In this document: positions 32,419 to 41,152 of the stretch, in pieces
Position numbering within the stretch: position 1 is the first letter of the stretch
Layout: each line of letters begins with the position of its first letter
Source of the DNA: Flavobacterium daejeonense DSM 17708
Lineage (GTDB): Bacteria > Bacteroidota > Bacteroidia > Flavobacteriales > Flavobacteriaceae
Reading direction: 5' to 3'
Assembly: GCF_000425425.1 (NCBI RefSeq)
Contig: NZ_AUDK01000001.1
Span: 186,001 to 250,000 of the forward strand
DNA length: 64,000 nucleotides
Notes under the pieces: model-generated
Seen by the model: the letters and a program-made list of their open reading frames with translations, nothing else
Told to the model about the DNA's origin: nothing
The model's database searches: none
Position numbers and translations under genes: made by a program

Positions 32419-35046
32419 ATGTTAAAAAAAGCATTAAAAATTATCGGAATTATCCTTTTACTATTTGCCGGTTCCTTATTTGCCATTCCTTATTTCTTCA
32501 AAGATCAAATAAAAGCCAAGATTCTGGATGCCATTAATCAAAAAGTAGATGCCAGAGTGAATTTTGCCGATGCCGATTTGAGCTTATTCAAAAACTTTCC
32601 GAATGCAACTGTTTCTGTTGAAAAATTAACCATCATCAACAAAGCTCCTTTTGAAGGCGACACCTTAGTTGCATTAGGCGAATTGAATTTAAAAATGTCA
32701 GTCAAAGAATTATTCAAAGGCGATAATGAAGCCATGAATATCGACGGAATTAATTCTAAAGACGGTTTAATCAATATTATTTTTAACAAAGACGGCGTTG
32801 GAAATTATGATATTGCCCTAAAAGACGACAAAGAAACGGATAATTCCAAAAGCAAACCGCTGGCTTTAAACATTCAGCAATACAAAATTGAGAATTTCCA
32901 ATTCCGTTATTTTGATGAAGCTTCCAAAATAAAAATGGTTATCGACAGCCTGAATCACGAAGGGAAAGGAGATTTTTCCGCATCCAAACTGGATTTAGAT
33001 ACTCATTCAACTGCTAAAATCAGTCTGGACATGGACAAGGTGAATTACATGAATAAAGTAGCCTTAACATTAGAAGCTGTTTTAGGAATCGATTTAGAAA
33101 AAAGCAAATATACTTTCAAAGAAAACAAAGCCTTAATCAACCAGTTACCGTTAGAATTTGACGGTTACATTCAATTGGTCGATGCCGGTCAGGAATACGA
33201 TTTAAAATTCAAAACTCCTACTTCTTCCTTCAAAAACTTCCTTGGAGTCATTCCTGCGGCTTATGCGGCCAATTTAGACAATGTAAAAACCACCGGAGAT
33301 TTTACCGTTGCGGGATTTGCCAAAGGACTGTATTCGGATACTACCGTTCCAAAATTCAATATCGAAATCGCCTCTAACAATGCTTCGTTCCAATATCCTG
33401 ATTTACCAAAATCAGTTCAAAACATTGTGATTGATACTAAAATCATCAATCAAACCGGAGTTTTAAACGATACTTATGTCAATCTGGACAAACTTTCTTT
33501 CCGTATTGATCAGGATGTTTTTAATGCCAAAGCGAATATTAAAAACATCACGCAAAACGCTTTGGTAGATGCCATGCTAAAAGGAACCATCAATCTGGGC
33601 AATTTTTCAAAAGCCTATCCTGTCAAATTAGACAAACCGCTGAGTGGAATCCTGAAAGCCGATGTTACTACCAAATTTGACATGGAATCGGTAGAAAAAA
33701 GTCAATACCAAAACATCAATAATTCCGGAACGATGAGCTTATCCGGATTCAAATACACCGATGAAAACGGCAAATCGTTAAATATTAAAAATGCGGTAAT
33801 TGCTTTCAATCCGTCACGTGTAAACCTGAAACAATTTGATGCTTCCACCGGAAAAAGTGATTTAAGCGTTACCGGAGTTTTAGAAAATTTCTACGGTTAT
33901 ATTTTCAAGAATCAAAATTTACAGGGAAATTTCAGTTTAACTTCCAACCAATTAGCCGTTGATGATTTCATGACCACAGAAGAAGCGCCTAAAACAGAAA
34001 CAAAGAAAACAGAAGCGATGAAAATCCCCGCTTTCTTAGATTGTTCGCTAACAGCCGAAGCCAATACGGTTTTGTATGACAATCTTACGTTAAAAAATGT
34101 TTCAGGAAAATTAATCGTTAAAGATGAAAAACTAACTATGGAAAACGTAAAAACTTCCATTTTTGGTGGTTCGATTGGACTTTCGGGAGCGGTTTCTACC
34201 AAAGAAAAAACGCCAACTTTCGACATGGATTTAGGTTTAAATCAGGTTGATATTGCACAATCGTTCACTCAGCTGGACATGTTGAAAAAACTCGCTCCAA
34301 TTGCCGGAATTGTAAATGGAAAAATCAATTCGACCATCAAATTAAATGGAAATCTGGACGCCGTAGAATTTACGCCCGACTTAAAAACCATTACCGGAGA
34401 TTTATTAGGACAGTTTCTTTCTACCACAATCAATTCCAGTAATTCGACTTTATTGACGGCTCTAACTTCGAACATCAAGTTTTTAGACATGAGCAAAATC
34501 AATTTAAATGATTTAAAAGCTGCCATTACTTTCAAAGACGGAAAAGTGAGCGTGAAACCTTTTAACATCAAATATCAGGATATTCAGGCTACCATTGGCG
34601 GAACCCATGGTTTTGACCAAAGTATGAATTACAATATCAAATTGAATGTTCCTGCGAAATATTTAGGAACCGAAGCCAATGCTTTGATTTCGAAATTATC
34701 AGCTGCCGATGCAGCAAAACTCGAAAATATTCCGGTAAATGCAATACTAACAGGAAGTTTTTCCAAACCTAAAATCACCACCGATTTAAAAGCAGCAGCG
34801 ACCAATTTGACCAATCAATTGATTCAACAACAAAAACAAAAATTAGTCAGCAAAGGAAATGCTGCCCTGACGGATATTATTAACAAAAATAAAAAAGCCG
34901 GAGACACCACTAAAACGGTAATTCCGACAACGAAAGAAGAAGTGCAACAAAAAGCCAAGGAAGAAGTCAAAACCAAAGCAACTGATTTGCTTAATAATCT
35001 CTTCAACAAAAAGAAAAAAGTAACTGATACAACAAAAACAAATTAG
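32419..35046 (+). CDS. AsmA-family envelope protein
   Basis: This 875-residue protein has an N-terminal membrane anchor (ALKIIGIILLLFAGSLFAIPYFF, about 5-27). An AsmA-like N-terminal chorein-type domain follows (VNFADADLSLFKNFPNATVSV). The long periplasmic beta-rich region ends with the AsmA_2-type block NIKYQDIQATIGGTHGFDQSM and KLNVPAKYLG. The last 80 residues are Lys/Thr-rich and helical. AsmA-like proteins are bridge-type lipid transport or outer-membrane homeostasis factors. It is probably inner-membrane anchored with its bulk in the periplasm. Confidence 0.9.
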   Translation: MLKKALKIIGIILLLFAGSLFAIPYFFKDQIKAKILDAINQKVDARVNFADADLSLFKNFPNATVSVEKLTIINKAPFEGDTLVALGELNLKMSVKELFKGDNEAMNIDGINSKDGLINIIFNKDGVGNYDIALKDDKETDNSKSKPLALNIQQYKIENFQFRYFDEASKIKMVIDSLNHEGKGDFSASKLDLDTHSTAKISLDMDKVNYMNKVALTLEAVLGIDLEKSKYTFKENKALINQLPLEFDGYIQLVDAGQEYDLKFKTPTSSFKNFLGVIPAAYAANLDNVKTTGDFTVAGFAKGLYSDTTVPKFNIEIASNNASFQYPDLPKSVQNIVIDTKIINQTGVLNDTYVNLDKLSFRIDQDVFNAKANIKNITQNALVDAMLKGTINLGNFSKAYPVKLDKPLSGILKADVTTKFDMESVEKSQYQNINNSGTMSLSGFKYTDENGKSLNIKNAVIAFNPSRVNLKQFDASTGKSDLSVTGVLENFYGYIFKNQNLQGNFSLTSNQLAVDDFMTTEEAPKTETKKTEAMKIPAFLDCSLTAEANTVLYDNLTLKNVSGKLIVKDEKLTMENVKTSIFGGSIGLSGAVSTKEKTPTFDMDLGLNQVDIAQSFTQLDMLKKLAPIAGIVNGKINSTIKLNGNLDAVEFTPDLKTITGDLLGQFLSTTINSSNSTLLTALTSNIKFLDMSKINLNDLKAAITFKDGKVSVKPFNIKYQDIQATIGGTHGFDQSMNYNIKLNVPAKYLGTEANALISKLSAADAAKLENIPVNAILTGSFSKPKITTDLKAAATNLTNQLIQQQKQKLVSKGNAALTDIINKNKKAGDTTKTVIPTTKEEVQQKAKEEVKTKATDLLNNLFNKKKKVTDTTKTN

Positions 35047-35066
35047 CAATACTCTTTTTTAAACGA

Positions 35067-35110
35067 ACAATCCGTCTCAAAGTACTATTTTGAGACGGAT
35101 TGTATTTTTT
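35067..35110 (+). terminator. Terminator of the AsmA-family gene
   Basis: A 15-bp stem (35067-35081 with 35089-35103), with core CCGTCTCAAA / TTTGAGACGG, is followed by ATTTTTT. The core is identical to that of the sppA terminator. Confidence 0.92.
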
Positions 35111-35146
35111 CAAAAGCAACAATTATAACTACCAATCTAAATAGCA

Positions 35147-35267
35147 AACCCGTTGGGTGAAATTAGTTTTTAATGATAATTTTTCGTCAGTTCGAGTGAT
35201 TTTCTCCCGAGGCTTCGGAAGAAAATCACTCGAACTGACGTTTTTAATAATTTCACCCAATGGGGTT
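35147..35267. repeat. Bipartite 120-bp inverted-repeat element
   Basis: The outer arms AACCCGTTGGGTGAAATTA and its near complement (35248-35266) enclose an inner 21-bp perfect inverted repeat (35185-35205 with 35220-35240) around a 14-nt loop. The inner left arm shares CGTCAGTTCGAGTGATTTT, with one mismatch, with the repeat at 1920. It lies between the AsmA terminator and the higBA module. No coding capacity was seen; it may be a small non-autonomous mobile or REP-like element. Confidence 0.65.
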
Positions 35268-35326
35268 AAATATCAAATATTTTAAAACATAACACCAATA
35301 AATGTTTGCAAATTGAAAACTTTTAT

Positions 35327-35334
35327 TACCTTTG
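35327..35334 (+). promoter_or_regulatory. -7 box placing higB on a nearly leaderless transcript
   Basis: TACCTTTG is a perfect TAnnTTTG match that ends 4 bp before the ATG at 35339. Transcription would start at or next to the start codon, and this decides the start in favour of 35339 over the upstream ATG at 35306. Confidence 0.6.
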
Positions 35335-35338
35335 TTCA

Positions 35339-35668
35339 ATGAAAATCCTTGTAAAGAAAACTATTTTATTTTACATCAAAAAGTATCCAATTGCTGCAAC
35401 TCAATTACTAATTTGGTATAATGAATTTTCAAAATTGGAATTTAAAAACTTCAACGAAGTCAAAAGAGTTTATGGAAATGCAAGCATTGTAAATAACAAC
35501 CGTGTAGTTTTCAACATCAAAGGAAATGATTTTCGATTAGTCATTTCGGTTAATTTTCTACAAAGTGCCTGTTATGTAATTTGGTTTGGAACACACAAAG
35601 AATATGACAAAATAAATGTAGCAACAATTGTATTTGACACTACAATCCTAACAGATAAAAAGATTTAA
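35339..35668 (+). CDS. higB: HigB-type toxin (mRNA interferase)
   Basis: This 109-residue protein of the HigB_toxin family shows LIWYNEFSKLEFKNFNEVKRVYG, NNRVVFNIKGNDFRLVISVNF and YVIWFGTHKEYDKI, all typical of this ribosome-dependent RNase group. The frame begins at 35306, but MKILVKKTILFYIKKYP at 35339 is family-like and follows a promoter box. The antitoxin gene starts 2 bp after its stop. Confidence 0.9.
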   Translation: MKILVKKTILFYIKKYPIAATQLLIWYNEFSKLEFKNFNEVKRVYGNASIVNNNRVVFNIKGNDFRLVISVNFLQSACYVIWFGTHKEYDKINVATIVFDTTILTDKKI

Positions 35669-35670
35669 TT

Positions 35671-36030
35671 ATGAACTGGAAAGTATTAAAAACAGAAGAC
35701 GATTACAACAAGGCGTCAATACGAATGATGGAAATTTTCAACGCTGAACCCAATACAGCTGAAAGTGATGAATTGGATTTATTGATGGTTTTGATTAAAG
35801 ATTATGACGAAAAACATTATCAATTACCTGAACTCGATGCCTTAGAAGTAATTAAATATAAAATGCAGGAAATGGGAATAAAAGCAAAAGATCTTGAACC
35901 AATAATTGGAAGCAAGGGACATGTTTCAGCAATCCTTTCGGGAAAAAGAGAAATTACTTTAAAAATGGCTCAAAAGCTAAAAAACTATTTTAGAATTCCT
36001 GCCGAAGTATTTCTGCATAACGCGAGTTAA
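35671..36030 (+). CDS. higA: HigA-type antitoxin
   Basis: This 119-residue protein has a C-terminal XRE helix-turn-helix (IKYKMQEMGIKAKDLEPIIG, GHVSAILSGKREITLKMAQKL, FRIPAEVFL) and an acidic N-terminal toxin-binding part. The toxin-first gene order is characteristic of higBA. It should bind HigB and repress the promoter upstream of higB. Confidence 0.9.
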   Translation: MNWKVLKTEDDYNKASIRMMEIFNAEPNTAESDELDLLMVLIKDYDEKHYQLPELDALEVIKYKMQEMGIKAKDLEPIIGSKGHVSAILSGKREITLKMAQKLKNYFRIPAEVFLHNAS

Positions 36031-36054
36031 AATTATAAACTCATAAATTTATTA

Positions 36055-36849
36055 TTAAACCTTAATACTCACCATATATCCTTCCGAGCCGCGAACATTA
36101 AAAACAGTTCCGTCTTCAAACAACAAATACTGTCCTTTTATACCGGTTAATTTTCCCTGAAAATTTGGCATTTTATCTAAATTCAAACTCTTTACTTTCA
36201 CAGGATATTGCAAAACGGGATAGTCCAGCTGATACAAATCATTTTTCTCCGAATAAAAATATTCCTGAACTTCTGTGGGAATTAAATGCTCCAATTTTAT
36301 CCTTTCTGCAACCAAATCTACGGCTTCAATATCATTGGTTAACATTTTACGCCAATTGGTTTTATCCGCATAATGATCTTTCAAAGCTACCTCGGTAATT
36401 CCTGCTAAATAGCGATTCGGAACCTCCACAATTGCAATCGCCTGAGTCGCTCCCTGATCAATCCATCGTGTAGGCACCTGTGTTTTGCGCGTTACGCCTA
36501 CTTTTATTTCGCTCGACAAAGCCAAATACACAATATGAGGTTGTAATTGTACTTTTTGTTCATAAACCAAATCACGGTCTTCAATTCCCAAATGCGCCGT
36601 ACTCAATTCGGGTTTCATAATCCAGTCGCCCACAGCAGCACTGGAATAAAAACATTCGTAACAAAATCCTTGACGGTATATTTTTTTCTTTTTACCACAA
36701 TTCAAACATTGAAAACCTTCCAGACTGATTTCGATATTTTTATCCAAAAGTTGGTTTACATTCAAAAAACTGTTCTCAAAAACCAAATAATATTGAATCG
36801 GTTTTCCGTATTCGGTTTCCATTTTAGTAAGCACGCCTTCGTATTGCAT
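36055..36849 (-). CDS. DUF2797 protein
   Basis: This 264-residue protein has a zinc-knuckle region CLNCGKKKKIYRQGFCYECF (two CxxC pairs, about 47-66). The conserved blocks HLGIEDRDLVYEQKVQLQPHIVYLALSSEIKVGVTR and TRWIDQGATQAIAIVEVPNRYLAG follow. These define DUF2797. No enzymatic role is established. It is divergent from the GH3-family gene. Confidence 0.85.
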   Translation of the reverse strand: MQYEGVLTKMETEYGKPIQYYLVFENSFLNVNQLLDKNIEISLEGFQCLNCGKKKKIYRQGFCYECFYSSAAVGDWIMKPELSTAHLGIEDRDLVYEQKVQLQPHIVYLALSSEIKVGVTRKTQVPTRWIDQGATQAIAIVEVPNRYLAGITEVALKDHYADKTNWRKMLTNDIEAVDLVAERIKLEHLIPTEVQEYFYSEKNDLYQLDYPVLQYPVKVKSLNLDKMPNFQGKLTGIKGQYLLFEDGTVFNVRGSEGYMVSIKV

Positions 36850-36891
36850 GAAGTTTGAATTTTAAAAAGTTTGCTATTTCGTAAATTTTCC

Positions 36892-36899
36892 TATTTTTG
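36892..36899 (+). promoter_or_regulatory. -7 box of the GH3-family gene
   Basis: TATTTTTG matches TAnnTTTG, 50 bp before the start at 36950. Confidence 0.5.
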
Positions 36900-36949
36900 G
36901 TAAAGTTATTACTCCTGGAGTAAATTTCATAACCCTATTTTTTTAAAAA

Positions 36950-38476
36950 ATGCCAAAACAATTCATCAATTCATTTGCCTCCTGGGTTTTAAAACAACGA
37001 ATCCACCAGATTGAACTTTTCCTGAAATACCCCAACGAGGTTCAGGAAGAACTACTTATAAATTTGATTTCGGCTGCAAAAAATACGGAGTTAGGCAAAA
37101 AATACGATTATGCTTCGATAAATTCCTATGCTACTTTTTCCGAAAGAATTCCGATTTCTACTTACGAAGAATTGCAACCTTATATCGAAAGAAGCCGTCA
37201 GGGCGAGCAAAATGTTTTTTGGGAATCACCCATAAAATGGTTTGCCAAATCCAGCGGAACCACTAATGCTAAAAGTAAATTCATTCCGGTGAGTTATGAA
37301 GCGCTCGAAGATTGTCATTACAAAGGCAGTAAAGATTTATTGTGCCTGTACCTGAGCAACAATGAAAACTCCGAACTTTTTACCGGCAAAAGTTTACGAT
37401 TAGGAGGAAGCTCCCAAATTTATGAAGACAACAATAGTTATTTTGGTGATTTATCGGCAATTTTAATTGAAAATATGCCCATGTGGGCCGAATTTAGCAG
37501 CACTCCCAGCAATAAAACTTCATTAATGAGCGAATGGGAATCTAAAATCGCGGCGATTATCAACGAAACCCAAAGAGAAAATGTTACCAGTTTTGCCGGC
37601 GTTCCTTCCTGGATGTTGGTTTTAATGAATAAAATGCTCGAAGAAACCGGCAAAGGAAATTTATTAGAAGTCTGGCCTAATCTGGAAGTTTATTTTCATG
37701 GCGGGGTAAGTTTTAATCCGTATCGCGAGCAGTACAAAAACTTATTACCTAAAAAAGATTTTAAATATTACGAAATATACAACGCTTCCGAAGGCTTTTT
37801 TGCCATTCAGGATTTAAATCATTCCTCGGATTTATTGCTGATGCTGGACTACGGCATTTTTTACGAATTTATTCCAATGGATACTTTTGGCACAACAAAT
37901 CAAAAAGCCATCCGCCTGAATGATGTGGAATTAAATAAAAACTATGCGGTTGTTATTACTACAAATTCCGGCTTGTTCCGTTATTTAGTGGGCGACACCG
38001 TTCGTTTTACTTCTTTAAATCCATTTCGAATCAGAGTAACCGGCAGAACCAAACATCACATCAATGTTTTTGGTGAAGAATTGATGGTCGAAAATACCGA
38101 TATGGCTTTAGACAAAGCCTGCCAACTCACCAAAGCAGAGATTAAAGATTATACCGTAGCTCCTGTATTTATGCAAGGCAAAGAAAAAGGCGCACACGAA
38201 TGGATGATTGAATTCAAGAAAAAACCCGCCGACATGAATATTTTCAGAAAGGTTTTGGACGAAACTTTACAAACTTTAAATTCCGATTACGAAGCCAAAC
38301 GTTACAATAATATGACACTAAATCCTTTGGTAATCAATGTTGCCAGAGAACACTTGTTTTATGATTGGCTAAAAGACAATAACAAACTAGGTGGTCAGCA
38401 TAAAATTCCAAGATTGTCCAATCAAAGAGATTATCTGGAGCAGTTGAAAAGCATGCAGGAGAAAGTAATTATTTAA
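36950..38476 (+). CDS. GH3 auxin-responsive-promoter family protein (acyl-acid amido synthetase fold)
   Basis: This 508-residue protein is a bacterial GH3 homologue of the ANL adenylating superfamily. ATP-binding features are the P-loop-like WFAKSSGTTNAKSKFIPVS (about 99-117), YYEIYNASEGFFAIQ (about 274-288) and the VGDTVRFTSLNPFRI / VTGRTKHHINVFGEELMVEN block. Plant relatives conjugate amino acids to auxin or jasmonate; bacterial substrates are unknown. It is not linked to a pathway by its neighbours. Confidence 0.9.
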   Translation: MPKQFINSFASWVLKQRIHQIELFLKYPNEVQEELLINLISAAKNTELGKKYDYASINSYATFSERIPISTYEELQPYIERSRQGEQNVFWESPIKWFAKSSGTTNAKSKFIPVSYEALEDCHYKGSKDLLCLYLSNNENSELFTGKSLRLGGSSQIYEDNNSYFGDLSAILIENMPMWAEFSSTPSNKTSLMSEWESKIAAIINETQRENVTSFAGVPSWMLVLMNKMLEETGKGNLLEVWPNLEVYFHGGVSFNPYREQYKNLLPKKDFKYYEIYNASEGFFAIQDLNHSSDLLLMLDYGIFYEFIPMDTFGTTNQKAIRLNDVELNKNYAVVITTNSGLFRYLVGDTVRFTSLNPFRIRVTGRTKHHINVFGEELMVENTDMALDKACQLTKAEIKDYTVAPVFMQGKEKGAHEWMIEFKKKPADMNIFRKVLDETLQTLNSDYEAKRYNNMTLNPLVINVAREHLFYDWLKDNNKLGGQHKIPRLSNQRDYLEQLKSMQEKVII

Positions 38477-38483
38477 TTATTTT

Positions 38484-38600
38484 AGCCACGAATTCACTAA
38501 TTTATATAATATCAAAATTCCACTAAGAAAAGTAATTTTAAAATATTAGTGACATTGCAAAAGAATAGTCTCTTTTACATTTTATTCGTGAATTAGTGGC
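38484..38600. repeat. Intergenic repeat with GCCACGAATTCACTAAT-type ends
   Basis: The ends AGCCACGAATTCACTAAT (38484-38501) and ATTCGTGAATTAGTGGC (38584-38600) are imperfect inverted copies made of the same two modules in swapped order. They flank 82 bp of A/T-rich sequence between convergent genes. This resembles a dispersed flavobacterial intergenic element. Confidence 0.5.
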
Positions 38601-38612
38601 GTAAAAAACTAA

Positions 38613-39143
38613 TTATTTTTCTAAAATCTTCTTCAAATTAGCCAAATTTTGCGTTTGTGCGTCGGTGATGAATTGCTTTCCAATAACAGACATTAAATTC
38701 ATAGGATAATCGGAATGCCCATAGAATTCATTAGTAACTTTCGTTTGATTTTCGGAAATAGCCTCTACAAAAGTAGCAGCTTTAGCTTCTCCCTCCATTG
38801 GTCTGACAAAATGCAAATCGACATCCATTCGACTCTCGGTAACAGCCGTGATTTGTTGCGAACCTTCGCCCACATTATCATCTTTACTGTTCCAGGAAGC
38901 TTTAAAACCCACCGTTCCGTCAGTCCCCTCATAATTCATTACAACATTTGGATCCTGCATCACCCAAACACTGTATTTTTCCTGATTTTTAATCAATTTC
39001 ACATAATCAAAAACTTCCGCTTTTGGGGCATTAATAACTGCAGAAACCGAAACCGTATAATCTTTTGGAATAAACAAAGCCACTACCAGAAGCAATACTA
39101 TCAGAGCTAAAAAAACAGCTATAATTTTCTTTACTATTTTCAT
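38613..39143 (-). CDS. SRPBCC-family protein with N-terminal membrane anchor
   Basis: This 176-residue protein has an N-terminal hydrophobic helix (about 5-26). A START/polyketide-cyclase-like fold follows: VSVSAVINAPKAEVFDYVKLI, YSVWVMQDPNVVMNYEGTDGTVGFKASW, the VDLHFVRPMEGEA strand and a long C-terminal helix. The fold binds hydrophobic ligands; the ligand is unknown. It is cotranscribed with the VOC-like gene (5-bp gap). Confidence 0.85.
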   Translation of the reverse strand: MKIVKKIIAVFLALIVLLLVVALFIPKDYTVSVSAVINAPKAEVFDYVKLIKNQEKYSVWVMQDPNVVMNYEGTDGTVGFKASWNSKDDNVGEGSQQITAVTESRMDVDLHFVRPMEGEAKAATFVEAISENQTKVTNEFYGHSDYPMNLMSVIGKQFITDAQTQNLANLKKILEK

Positions 39144-39148
39144 CCTTA

Positions 39149-39580
39149 TTACTTTTCGTTTTTATCAAAATTCACCATCCAGTTGATCCCGAATTTATCG
39201 GTAAACATTCCAAAATAAGCACCCCAAAAAGTATCATTCATCGGCATATAAGCATTTCCTCCGGCCGACAATCCGTTAAAAATCCGATCCGCTTCTTCCT
39301 TGCTTTCCACATTAACAGATACCGAAAAATTATTTCCAAAAACCACATCTCCACTAGTCGAATTACTGTCACTACCCATTAACACCACATCACCAATAGG
39401 TAAACAAACGTGCATAATTCGATTGGCATCTTCTTCTGATAAATTTCCCGAACCGTCTCCCGCCGGCATATCTTTGAATTTCCCGATATACGGAATCTCT
39501 CCGCCAAAAACCGACTGATAAAATAAAAATGCTGCTTCGCAATTGCCATTAAAAATTAAATACGGATTAATTGTTGCCAT
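39149..39580 (-). CDS. PhnB-like VOC-family protein
   Basis: This 143-residue glyoxalase-fold protein shows the typical PhnB-type sequence NPYLIFNGNCEAAFLFYQSVFGGE and a closing FWGAYFGMFTDKFGINWMVNF. Members include metal-dependent enzymes and binding proteins, but most are uncharacterised. It forms an operon with the downstream SRPBCC gene. Confidence 0.9.
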   Translation of the reverse strand: MATINPYLIFNGNCEAAFLFYQSVFGGEIPYIGKFKDMPAGDGSGNLSEEDANRIMHVCLPIGDVVLMGSDSNSTSGDVVFGNNFSVSVNVESKEEADRIFNGLSAGGNAYMPMNDTFWGAYFGMFTDKFGINWMVNFDKNEK

Positions 39581-39685
39581 AATTTGATGCTTTTTAATTC
39601 ATAATTCTTTTTTTGTTCACACCTATAAAAGTACAACTTATTTAAAACCCGATTTTAAGTCCGCATTATTTTTTTCTTTATTCCA

Positions 39686-39721
39686 TAAAAAAACCTTAGT
39701 TCAAAATCAGAACTAAGGTTT
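39686..39721 (-). terminator. Terminator of serB
   Basis: A 12-bp perfect stem (39691-39702 with 39710-39721) is followed on the minus strand by a T-run. It lies 24 bp past the serB stop. Confidence 0.88.
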
Positions 39722-39745
39722 CCTAAATGTTATTTTTTTGTCTCC

Positions 39746-40984
39746 TTATATTTCGTCCATCATGTCAATATGACGATCGTGATAACCTAATAAGTACAAC
39801 ACTCCGTCTAATCCTAAACTCGAAATAGAAGTTGCAGCACTTTCTTTTACCGTAGGTTTAGCGTGAAAAGCGATTCCTAATCCGGCTAAATTAATCATTG
39901 GCAAATCGTTGGCACCATCACCCACCGCAATCGTTTGATTGATATGAATACCTTCTTTTTCAGCAATCGCTTTTAAATATTCGGCTTTCTTTTTACCATC
40001 TACAATTTCACCCACATAATTCCCGGTTAGTTTGCCGTCTTTGATTTCCAATTCATTAGCATGCACATAATCAATTCCTAATTCTTTTTGCAAATAATGT
40101 CCGAAATACGTAAATCCTCCGGACAAAATAGCCGTTTTATAACCGTAGTATTTCAAGGCTTTCATCAAACGGTGTGCTCCCTTGGTAATTGGCAAATTGA
40201 TTGCTACGTTATGCAAAACTTCTTCGCTCAAACCTTCCAGCAATGCCATGCGTTTTTTAAAGCTTTCGCTAAAATCAATCTCACCATTCATCGCCGATTC
40301 GGTAATAGCTCTAACCTGTTCTCCTACTCCCGCTAATTCGGCCAATTCGTCAATTACTTCCGTTTGAATCAAAGTAGAATCCATATCGAAACACACCAAA
40401 CGACGGTTTCTTCGGTAAATATTATCTTCCTGGAATGAAATATCCACATCTAAAGTTCTGGAAATTTCCATAAAACTGGCTGTCATTGCCGTTTTATCCA
40501 CAATATCTCCGGAAACCGACAACTGCACACAGGAACGAGGATAAATTTCTGTTTCTACAATCGAAGTTCTTCCCGTTAATCTTTTGATGGAATCAATATT
40601 CAGGTTTTGATCCGACATGATTTTAGTCACCGCAGCCAATTGTCCCGCAGCCAACGTCTCTCCTAAAATATTAATGATATAACGCTGTTTAGATTGTGCT
40701 TTTACCCATTTTTCATAATCATCAATGGTAATTGGAATAAATTTCACTTTAATTCCTAATTCATAAGCTTTAAACAGTAAATCTTTCAAAACCGGAGCCG
40801 ATGAAGAACCAGCCTCAATTTCGAACAAAATTCCCAACGAAAGTGTATCGTGAATATCGGCCTGACCAATGTCTAAAATAACGGCATTGTACGTCGCCAA
40901 AACCGATGTCAAACCAGCGGTTACCCCTGGTTTATCCTGACCAGAAACTTTTAATAAAATAATCTCTTTATCCTCAATTGCCAT
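39746..40984 (-). CDS. serB: Phosphoserine phosphatase with N-terminal ACT domains
   Basis: This 412-residue enzyme catalyses the last step of serine biosynthesis. N-terminal tandem ACT domains (about 1-175; VSGQDKPGVTAGLTSVLATY) are likely serine-sensing. The C-terminal HAD phosphatase has nucleophile motif CFDMDSTLIQTEVIDELA, motif II LSGGFTYFG and motif III GDGANDLPMINLAGLG. Length and layout match ACT-SerB proteins. Confidence 0.95.
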   Translation of the reverse strand: MAIEDKEIILLKVSGQDKPGVTAGLTSVLATYNAVILDIGQADIHDTLSLGILFEIEAGSSSAPVLKDLLFKAYELGIKVKFIPITIDDYEKWVKAQSKQRYIINILGETLAAGQLAAVTKIMSDQNLNIDSIKRLTGRTSIVETEIYPRSCVQLSVSGDIVDKTAMTASFMEISRTLDVDISFQEDNIYRRNRRLVCFDMDSTLIQTEVIDELAELAGVGEQVRAITESAMNGEIDFSESFKKRMALLEGLSEEVLHNVAINLPITKGAHRLMKALKYYGYKTAILSGGFTYFGHYLQKELGIDYVHANELEIKDGKLTGNYVGEIVDGKKKAEYLKAIAEKEGIHINQTIAVGDGANDLPMINLAGLGIAFHAKPTVKESAATSISSLGLDGVLYLLGYHDRHIDMMDEI

Positions 40985-41092
40985 TTTTAATCTATATTGA
41001 TTTTAGAAGCGACAAAAATCGACAATATATTTTTTATAAAAAAGTAGATTCTGTCTTTTTTACAAAGAGTTAATTATCCGAAAATTATAAAC

Positions 41093-41126
41093 TAAAAAAC
41101 CCGACAGCTTTTTAAAAACTGTCGGG
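41093..41126 (-). terminator. Terminator of clpX
   Basis: CCCGACAG (41100-41107) pairs with CTGTCGGG (41119-41126), and the inner A/T bases extend the stem. On the minus strand six T follow. It lies 27 bp past the clpX stop. Confidence 0.88.
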
Positions 41127-41152
41127 CTCAATTATTTTAATTGTCCTAAAAT

